In this document: in pieces, positions 14,499 to 20,063 of the stretch | Layout: every line of letters starts with the position of its first letter | Numbering within the stretch: the first letter of the stretch is position 1 | Assembly: GCA_034440135.1 (NCBI GenBank) | Contig: JAWXBP010000151.1 | Coordinates: 1-44,404 of the forward strand | Length of the DNA: 44,404 bases | Origin: Planctomycetia bacterium | GTDB lineage: Bacteria > Planctomycetota > Planctomycetia > Pirellulales > JALHLM01 | Reading direction: 5' to 3' | Notes under the pieces: model-generated | Database searches by the model: none | What the model saw: only the letters and a program-made list of their open reading frames with translations | What the model was told of the DNA's origin: nothing | Translations under genes and position numbers: made by a program

Positions 14499-16241
14499 TC
14501 AATGCACCAAATCCGCTGCTACTTTGCGCAATTCTTCCCGCAGGAACTGCTTGATATCGCGGGCGTTGTCCATCGTCAGAACACGGGCCGCGACGGCTTC
14601 GCATTGCGGAATCGTCACGGCGCGGCAAGCTTGTTTGATCTCCGGTACGGCGCTCGGCGAAACGCTCAGTTGGCGCAGCCCGAGTCCCAAGAGCAGCATC
14701 AAATAAATCGGGTTGCTGCTCATCTGCCCGCACAGGCTGACCGGTTTGTGGCAACGTCGCGCGCCGTCGCAGGTCTGCGCGATCAGTCGCAGCACCGCGG
14801 GGTCGCACGAGTTGTACAGATTGACCACGTCTTTGTTGGTTCGGTCGACGGCCAGCGTGTATTGAATCAAGTCGTTCGTGCCGATGCTGAGGAAATCGAC
14901 GGCCGGCGCCAACAGGTCGATCATCACCGCGGCGGAGGGCACTTCGACCATGATGCCGACTGGGACGTCGCGCCTACAGGGAATGCCGTGCTCTTCGAGG
15001 TCCTCGCAAACGTCGGCCAGAATCATTTTGGCCTTACGCAGTTCCATCACCGTCGAGATCAACGGGAACATAATCCGCACGTCGCCGAGCACGCTGGCTC
15101 GGAGAATCGCGCGGAGCTGCGTGCGAAAGGTCGGTAGATGGCGCAACGATAAGCGAATGCTGCGCAACCCGAGGAACGGATTGCGTTCCGGTTCCAAGGC
15201 TTGCAGATGCGTCAACTTATCGGCGCCCAAATCGAGCGTGCGAATCACGACCGGTCGACCTTGCATGGCCTGCACGACTTCCGCGTAGGCGCGGTAGTGA
15301 ACTTCCTCGTCCGGCTCGACTGTGGTGCCGAGGTATAAAAACTCCGTGCGGTAGAGCCCGATCCCTTCGCTGCCGCGCTCCAGGCAATGCGCGACCTCTT
15401 GGGGAAACTCGATGTTCGCCAGCAGCGTGATCCGCTCGCCATCGCCAGTCTGGGCGGGGAGATCGCGCAGCGACTCTAATTCGACCGCGTGGGATTCCTG
15501 ATGTTCGACGCGCCGGCGATATTCCGCCAACGTCGCTTCGTCAGGACGAACGATGACGTTGCCATGATCGCCGTCGATAATGACTAGATCGCCAGAGGCG
15601 GCCTCATTCAGCAAATTGCCGACGCCCAACACCGCGGGGATCTCCATGCCCTGCGCGACGATCGCGGTGTGGCTCCCGGGGCCGCCAGCGTCGGTGGCGA
15701 AGCCCAGCACCAACCGCTTATTCATGCAGGCGGTTTCGCTGGGCGTAAGGTCATGCGCAAGCACGATCGCCGGCGAGGTCAATTTGGAGAAATCTTGCCG
15801 GGGCTGTCCGGAGAGTTGCCGGATCAACCGTTTTTCGATGTCGTTGATATCGGTGGCGCGTTCGGCGACAAAGCTGCCTTCCAGGGACTGAAAGACCTTC
15901 GCATAGCGCCGCAAGGTGCGGTTGACGGCGTATTCGGCCGAAAAGTGCCGCTCGCGGAGCAGTTGCTCCAGTTCGCCGCGCAGAATGGGGTCGCGGAGCA
16001 TCTGCAGGTGGGCGTCGAAGATCGCGCCATAACGTGCGCCCAACTCCTTGGCGACGGCATCGCGATCGCGCGAGATTTCGGCGGCCAGACCTTGAATGGC
16101 GCCGTCGAGTCGCAGCAACTCCGCGTCCGCCGCGCTGGGCGGCAGAAACCGTCGAGGGATGTGTCCCCCTTCGCGGTCGATGACCAGGGCCTCGCCGATG
16201 GCGATGCCTGGCGAGACGGCGATACCTTCAAGTTTCTGCAT
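14499..16241 (-). CDS. ptsI: Phosphoenolpyruvate-protein phosphotransferase (PTS enzyme I)
   Basis: Enzyme I takes phosphate from phosphoenolpyruvate and passes it to HPr. The 580-residue protein has the full family length. Seen: N-terminal LEGIAVSPGIAIGEALV, the phosphorylated H191 in GGPGSHTAIVAQGMEIPAVLG, then the PEP-binding barrel with GSEGIGLYRTEFLYLG, RTLDLGADKLTH, GIMVEVPSAAVMIDLLAP and FLSIGTNDLIQYTLAVDR. The C-terminal active-site loop reads SLCGQMSSNP; the cysteine is kept but the usual CGE(M/L)A is changed to CGQMS, which is notable. The neighbours are HPr and an EIIA, transcribed in the same direction, but no sugar permease (EIIB/EIIC) is present, as expected for a regulatory PTS. 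A strong hairpin lies in the HPr-EI gap. Confidence 0.95.
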   Translation of the reverse strand: MQKLEGIAVSPGIAIGEALVIDREGGHIPRRFLPPSAADAELLRLDGAIQGLAAEISRDRDAVAKELGARYGAIFDAHLQMLRDPILRGELEQLLRERHFSAEYAVNRTLRRYAKVFQSLEGSFVAERATDINDIEKRLIRQLSGQPRQDFSKLTSPAIVLAHDLTPSETACMNKRLVLGFATDAGGPGSHTAIVAQGMEIPAVLGVGNLLNEAASGDLVIIDGDHGNVIVRPDEATLAEYRRRVEHQESHAVELESLRDLPAQTGDGERITLLANIEFPQEVAHCLERGSEGIGLYRTEFLYLGTTVEPDEEVHYRAYAEVVQAMQGRPVVIRTLDLGADKLTHLQALEPERNPFLGLRSIRLSLRHLPTFRTQLRAILRASVLGDVRIMFPLISTVMELRKAKMILADVCEDLEEHGIPCRRDVPVGIMVEVPSAAVMIDLLAPAVDFLSIGTNDLIQYTLAVDRTNKDVVNLYNSCDPAVLRLIAQTCDGARRCHKPVSLCGQMSSNPIYLMLLLGLGLRQLSVSPSAVPEIKQACRAVTIPQCEAVAARVLTMDNARDIKQFLREELRKVAADLVH

Positions 16242-16293
16242 GCGGTGTGTCGTCGCCGGATCAGGGCGGGATCGCTGGTAAATTCGCTGGAAA

Positions 16294-16340
16294 GAACCGA
16301 GCCTCGCTCAAGGGCGGACTAGCCGCCGGAGGCGCGGTTC
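16294..16340 (-). other. Stacked hairpin between the HPr and EI genes
   Basis: On the coding (minus) strand three helices can stack: GAACCG with CGGTTC, GCCTC with GAGGC, and GGCGG with CCGCC around a 5-base loop. The whole structure is 47 nt and lies 53 bp upstream of the EI start, 130 bp after the HPr stop. There is no T-run, so it is more likely an RNA-processing or stability element, or an attenuator, than an intrinsic terminator. It would allow HPr and EI to be made at different levels from one transcript. Confidence 0.45.
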
Positions 16341-16470
16341 GTTCAAGCGACCGCGTTCTACCACCACTGCCTGACTACGCCACACGATTCGATTGTTGCT
16401 CGGGCGTGCCGAACTCGCTCTATCTACTGCGCGAGTTGAAGACGCTTCGCCTCGATCGAACCTGCTTCGC

Positions 16471-16758
16471 TTATTCCTCGTGCGCTTCGTGAAACTGGTG
16501 AGCGATCAATTCCGCCAGGGCTTCGACAGCAGATTGCGCGTCTTCGCCCTCGGCTTCGATCACCAGTTCCGTACCTTGTTCCGCGGCGAGCGTCAGCAAC
16601 GAGATGATGCTGCGCCCGTCGACCCTCTCGTGTCCCTTGCAGATTTCAATTCGGCACTTGTACTGCGACGCCACCTTGCCCATCTGGTCGGCGGGACGCG
16701 CGTGCAAGCCATTGGGGTTCACAATGGTGACGACGCGACGATAGGTAGATACTTCCAT
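16471..16758 (-). CDS. ptsH: HPr phosphocarrier protein
   Basis: HPr relays phosphate from enzyme I to EIIA proteins. The ATG at 16758 gives 95 residues; a TTG at 16788 would overlap the EIIA gene. The active-site histidine is H19 in IVNPNGLHARPADQM. The position matching regulatory Ser46 of Gram-positive HPr is occupied by S50 in DGRSIISLLTLAA, so control by an HPr kinase is possible, though no such kinase is seen here. The C-terminal helix ends with several Glu/His (HQFHEAHEE). It lies 19 bp after the EIIA gene and upstream of EI, so hpf-EIIA-HPr-EI are probably one unit. Confidence 0.95.
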   Translation of the reverse strand: MEVSTYRRVVTIVNPNGLHARPADQMGKVASQYKCRIEICKGHERVDGRSIISLLTLAAEQGTELVIEAEGEDAQSAVEALAELIAHQFHEAHEE

Positions 16759-16777
16759 CTGCGCGCCGCCGCCGTGA

Positions 16778-17254
16778 TTACGAACCAACCTGATTGCCGT
16801 CCGCCTCGTCCAGCAATGTCGTCACGTCCACCGCGGTTTTGGCTTGCTTCAAGAACCGGCAAAACGTGTCGTCCCGCAACTGGCGCGAAATATTCTCCAA
16901 CGCCCGCAAGTGATCGCCGGGGCGATCCGGGGGCGAAATCAACAAAAACAACAGTTCGACTTTCTCGCCGTCGAGGCTGTGAAAGTCGACGCCCGAGTCG
17001 CTCACCGCCACGGTGCCGACCAGCCGATCGACGCTCGGCTGCTTGGTATGCGGAACGGCGACGCCTCGGCCGATGCCGGTGCTGCCCAACTCTTCGCGCT
17101 TGAGAATCGCTTTGACGATGCTTTCGTACTCATCCGTCGCGATTCGGCCGGCTTCCAACAAGGCCTGGGTCATCTCGCGGATCACCCCTTCCTTATCTTC
17201 GGCACGCAAGTTGGCACGAATCGCCTCGCGACTAATAAAGTCGGAGAACTTCAT
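16778..17254 (-). CDS. ptsN: PTS EIIA, fructose/nitrogen-regulatory (PtsN) type
   Basis: A free-standing EIIA domain of 158 residues, phosphorylated on H69 in [20 protein letters not shown]. Other family features: [36 protein letters not shown] at the start (shown in full only to residue 36 by position), [10 protein letters not shown], and [21 protein letters not shown] before the last helices. In proteobacteria the equivalent PtsN sits beside rpoN and hpf and acts in regulation of nitrogen, potassium or envelope functions rather than sugar uptake. Here hpf, HPr and EI are beside it, but rpoN is not. No EIIB or EIIC domain is fused or nearby, which supports a regulatory role. Which process it controls in this organism is unknown. 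Confidence 0.92.
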   Translation of the reverse strand: MKFSDFISREAIRANLRAEDKEGVIREMTQALLEAGRIATDEYESIVKAILKREELGSTGIGRGVAVPHTKQPSVDRLVGTVAVSDSGVDFHSLDGEKVELLFLLISPPDRPGDHLRALENISRQLRDDTFCRFLKQAKTAVDVTTLLDEADGNQVGS

Positions 17255-17366
17255 GCAGCCATGTCCTTTCTGAGTCGCCCCGCGCGGGCCTGAGTTATCA
17301 GGCGAACCGCGCTAATGTGTTTGCCGCTCGTATGGTGTGGCGCCACGATCCTCGGCCTGCGAAGGC

Positions 17367-17666
17367 CTAGCGATGGTGGTCCTGAACTTTCTCTTTGTAC
17401 TTGCGGAGCTGTTGCTCCAACTTATGGACGGCCGCGTCGACGGCGACCATCAATTCCTCGGCCTCTTCCCGGGCCACGAAATCGTGCTTGTGTTCGGCCG
17501 AAACCAGAACTTCCACGACCAGGGCGTCCTTATTCTCCAGGTCGACCGCCACGGTGATCGCCGTCAGCCGCTCGAAAATGCGGGTCAGCTTCTCGAACTT
17601 GGCCCCGATCTTTTCTCGGGAGGCCTCGCTCAACTGCCCGTGACGCGCCGAAATGCTGACCTGCAC
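17367..17666 (-). CDS. hpf: Ribosome hibernation promoting factor (HPF/RaiA family, short form)
   Basis: A 99-residue short-form HPF that binds in the decoding centre of the 30S subunit and stabilises idle ribosomes in stationary phase or starvation. It starts MQVSISARHGQLSEASREKI and has the beta-alpha-beta-beta-beta-alpha pattern of the family, with TAITVAVDLENKDALVVEVLVSAEHKHDFVA and the final helix EEAEELMVAVDAAVHKLEQQLRKYKEK, basic at its end. Long-form HPFs carry an extra C-terminal dimerisation domain that is absent here. It is the first gene of the hpf-EIIA-HPr-EI set. A 5-bp stem (GGCCT/AGGCC, 17354-17367) immediately follows the coding region. Confidence 0.93.
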   Translation of the reverse strand: MQVSISARHGQLSEASREKIGAKFEKLTRIFERLTAITVAVDLENKDALVVEVLVSAEHKHDFVAREEAEELMVAVDAAVHKLEQQLRKYKEKVQDHHR

Positions 17667-18084
17667 GAATACCTCTCCTGAATGCTATCTAAGTGTTGCT
17701 GAGCTGGACACTTGCGCCATCCGAGCCAACGGCCCTGGGGCACAGCGATCAGAAGAAAGCCAAGCCCCAGCCGGCGCGGCTGGTCCATTCTAGCCCCTCC
17801 CCGGCGCCAAATAGGCGGTTCGACGAGGTCTGAGAAGTCGTAGATTCTAACACCGGCCCAGCAGGTTGAAAACGGGGGATAAAGAGGCCCCCCTAGGCCG
17901 CGCTTCGCGCTTCCTCCCCACCACCCCATTGCCGTCCCGCGGCAGTGGATTGACGTTTCCAGTTTTTGGAGCAGCCGCCCCGATTCAGGCCAAAAGCGCG
18001 CTAGTCGATCGGGCGTTCCCGGAAACTCGGTCGAACAGCTCGATGAGTTTGACCTCCGCGCCGCGCCGCAAGACAATAGGGGGG
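17667..18084. other. Divergent intergenic region upstream of hpf
   Basis: The hpf operon is transcribed leftward from here and the zinc-ribbon gene rightward. No gene is supported in this 418-bp stretch. CTGGGGC (17735-17741) and GCCCCAG (17764-17770) could pair. Long open frames that cross it are non-coding frames extending upstream of the zinc-ribbon start. Promoters for both directions should be here but none is clear. Confidence 0.4.
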
Positions 18085-18288
18085 ATGAAAGCAATCTGCG
18101 CCAGCATTCTGCCCCAACCCGTCGGCCCCGACTTTTTCCGGGCCTGCCCGTCGTGCGGTCGGCCCAATTTCCTGGAATTCAAACGGTCAGAACCGCATGA
18201 GCTACTGAGGGAACTGAGAATCTACGCCTGCAAATTCTGCGGCCATGAGTTGGCGTTCGGACGTGAACTGCCGCGACACGTCATTTGA
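18085..18288 (+). CDS. Small zinc-ribbon protein
   Basis: 67 residues from the ATG at 18085, preceded by a G-run (AGGGGGG) that can act as a ribosome binding site although the spacing is short. Two knuckles, ACPSCGRPN and YACKFCGHE, 29 residues apart, form a four-cysteine zinc ribbon; the intervening part is charged (FLEFKRSEPHELLRELRI). No other domain is present. Such proteins may bind nucleic acid or a protein partner, but the function is unknown. It is 19 bp upstream of the next membrane-protein gene and probably shares its transcript. The longer open frame that begins at 17866 lacks a good start and has non-coding character. Confidence 0.6.
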   Translation: MKAICASILPQPVGPDFFRACPSCGRPNFLEFKRSEPHELLRELRIYACKFCGHELAFGRELPRHVI

Positions 18289-18307
18289 CCAGCGATCGGC
18301 GGGCGCG

Positions 18308-18652
18308 ATGAAACCGCGGTTCTCGATTCTTGCGTTGCTGAGTATTACGGCGTTCGTGGCACTAACCTTTGCCGCAATGTTATCGCCGCTGTGGTCGGCA
18401 GTTTGGATCGTCGCGTGGTTGGTATGTGTCGCCCACTTCGTAACACATGCGACTGACACTTCAAATCCGGTAACGGCTGCGTGCGGACGGACGGCTATCG
18501 TTTGCATCCTGCTGTATTTGGTAATTCCGGTCCTGAACAACCAATACAGCATTGAATACCTGATCGCTGCGGTCGTCTTCGGACGCAATCCCTCGTCGTA
18601 TATTCAACCGCAGTCAGTGCTTCAATATGCACTGGCTTTGGGATTCGGCTGA
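18308..18652 (+). CDS. Membrane protein with KPRFSI N-terminus, apparently truncated by an in-frame stop
   Basis: The 114-residue ORF starts MKPRFSILALLSITAFVALTF, nearly the same as the next gene (MKPRFSILTLLGITAYLALV), so the two are tandem paralogues. About three hydrophobic spans are seen (residues 6-30, 33-46, 60-75). It ends at TGA 18650-18652 in what should be the last membrane span. The same frame then stays open to 18724, adding VGYYMAIRHYRRQEKRANQEKVE, which matches the tail of the paralogue (RYRVLERRANQVKSGE), and its end overlaps the next ATG as ATGA exactly as the paralogue does with its own downstream gene. The gene was therefore very likely 138 codons long and has acquired a nonsense mutation, or the stop is a sequencing error. 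Function unknown; the N-terminal motif is common in short planctomycete membrane proteins. Confidence 0.7.
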   Translation: MKPRFSILALLSITAFVALTFAAMLSPLWSAVWIVAWLVCVAHFVTHATDTSNPVTAACGRTAIVCILLYLVIPVLNNQYSIEYLIAAVVFGRNPSSYIQPQSVLQYALALGFG

Positions 18653-18720
18653 GTGGGCTACTATATGGCAATCCGGCACTACCGCCGGCAAGAAAAGCGG
18701 GCCAACCAGGAGAAGGTGGA

Positions 18721-19149
18721 ATGAAACCCAGGTTTTCCATTCTTACATTGCTGGGCATCACGGCTTACTTGGCATTGGTGATTGCGGGCCTGCTCAGTGA
18801 AGTTTGGAACGTTGTTGCAATCGCCGTGTGGGCCATCGGAACACTCTTGTTGTTTGCAGTTGTTACCGGGCAGGCAAGCGGTCAAGTCCAATTTGCACGT
18901 GGATTTGTTGCCGGGCTAACGTGGAGTGGTATCACGTTCCTTTTCACCGTCAAGCTATGGCAGAGGTGGTTGTACGACGCTGCAAACGCATTGAGGGAGA
19001 GCTTCAACACTACTCTCAATATTTCGGAACTTGAAACCCATATCTTGCAGCTTATCGCCACCGCAATCGGCTTAGTCTTTGGCACATTGGCATGCTGGCG
19101 ATACCGCGTGCTGGAACGGCGGGCTAATCAGGTGAAGTCTGGGGAATGA
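18721..19149 (+). CDS. Membrane protein with KPRFSI N-terminus
   Basis: 142 residues starting MKPRFSILTLLGITAYLALVIAGLL, paralogous to the preceding ORF. Four hydrophobic segments are seen (about residues 7-25, 29-48, 60-80 and 108-126), followed by a basic cytoplasmic tail (CWRYRVLERRANQVKSGE). AGGAGAAGG in the tail of the previous gene provides the ribosome binding site, and the start overlaps the end of that frame (ATGA). The stop in turn overlaps the next ATG. No catalytic motif is visible. The role is unknown; the arrangement suggests a small operon of membrane proteins produced together. Confidence 0.72.
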   Translation: MKPRFSILTLLGITAYLALVIAGLLSEVWNVVAIAVWAIGTLLLFAVVTGQASGQVQFARGFVAGLTWSGITFLFTVKLWQRWLYDAANALRESFNTTLNISELETHILQLIATAIGLVFGTLACWRYRVLERRANQVKSGE

Positions 19150-19412
19150 GTGACAATCCCTACCAATCCCCGCAATCAGATTTGACCCCGCCAGATTTGC
19201 GTCATCGGCGGGAGAAGTTGGTGGCCTGGCTGAAAGACCGGGCGCTACTTTGGCTAACCGGGTTTGGCGTATTTGTATTTCTCATGGTCATTTCCTTGAC
19301 CTTGCCAAATATCAACAATTCCGTTGCCAAAGCAGTGTTGGCGGTTCTTGCCATCATCGCTTGGTGGACTCTTCAAAGCCGCGTACTTCAGAGGAAAACC
19401 CCGTCCCAGTAA
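19146..19412 (+). CDS. Small membrane protein with NPYQSP N-terminus
   Basis: 88 residues. The start MSDNPYQSPQSDL carries the short NPYxSP motif that I know from many unrelated small planctomycete membrane proteins, placed in the cytoplasmic tail just before the first span. Two hydrophobic segments follow (about 34-52 and 59-77), then a basic end (RVLQRKTPSQ). The ATG overlaps the stop of the gene before it (ATGA). No enzymatic motif can be seen and no function is assigned. Confidence 0.68.
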   Translation: MSDNPYQSPQSDLTPPDLRHRREKLVAWLKDRALLWLTGFGVFVFLMVISLTLPNINNSVAKAVLAVLAIIAWWTLQSRVLQRKTPSQ

Positions 19413-19467
19413 GTAAGTACACTGGGACAGAGCACACTTCATGGAACGCTGCGATGACAATCGCGTG

Positions 19468-19764
19468 ATGGACGAGAACCCCTACCGATCGCCGGAGACC
19501 GTTGGCGCCGGACACCCTGGTGAAATCGCACTCTGGTTCAGCCGCATCGTCTGGTTCGGCCTCGGCGGGCTGGGGGCGAGTGCCACGGCAATGGGTCTGC
19601 TGATTCTCGGCATGTCCATTCTCCAGTCCACGCGCGCCGCAGGCGTAGAAGTGCTCATTGGTTTCGGATTCGGTCTCGTCGTCGTTTGGATGGGCGGCTT
19701 CCTGGTCTGGCGTGCGACCAAGCGATTCAGGCGCCATGATCAAGCGCAGATCGCGATTCGATGA
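19468..19764 (+). CDS. Small membrane protein with NPYRSP N-terminus
   Basis: 98 residues, starting at the ATG at 19468 (MDENPYRSPETVGAGHPGE); an upstream in-frame ATG at 19441 would only add a hydrophilic stretch before the motif. Two hydrophobic spans are seen (about 28-53, Gly-rich, and 62-81), then a basic tail (RATKRFRRHDQAQIAIR). It shares the NPYxSP tag with the previous gene but no other obvious similarity, and follows it by 55 bp. Function unknown. A hairpin with a T-run at 19930 may end the transcript. Confidence 0.65.
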   Translation: MDENPYRSPETVGAGHPGEIALWFSRIVWFGLGGLGASATAMGLLILGMSILQSTRAAGVEVLIGFGFGLVVVWMGGFLVWRATKRFRRHDQAQIAIR

Positions 19765-19929
19765 TTTCGCGGTTCTCTTTATCGTGGCGCACGCGGCGTG
19801 GCCACGGCGAGCCGGCTACAGCGACGCTCGCGTAACATGACGCCCGACGATGGCAAGGCCGCGACGACCGCGTCGCTCGGCCGCATGGATGGCTAACAGG
19901 CCTCACGCCGTTTCGCGCGGAATCGACAT

Positions 19930-19952
19930 CGGCGGCGCATCCGCCGTTTTTT
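19930..19952 (+). terminator. Rho-independent terminator-like hairpin
   Basis: CGGCGG (19930-19935), loop CGCAT, CCGCCG (19941-19946), followed directly by six T. It lies 166 bp after the last small membrane-protein gene and 112 bp before the glucosidase ATG, so it would separate the two transcripts. It is the most conventional intrinsic terminator noticed in this part of the window. The rest of the 19765-20063 gap shows nothing else clear. Confidence 0.6.
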
Positions 19953-20063
19953 CCCAGAGGCCCGCGCTTCCCAGGCGGTTCCCGCCCCTTGCTTGTCGCG
20001 GAACGAGCCTCCCGTGCCCCCTACGCCGTTCTATACTTCTAGGAACCGCGAACAGGGCCATTC

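Noticed and set aside
16294-16400. Possible tRNA gene (GGTTCGTTC resembling a T-arm)
   Set aside because: The fold is a single stacked stem; no cloverleaf, acceptor stem or anticodon arm can be drawn.
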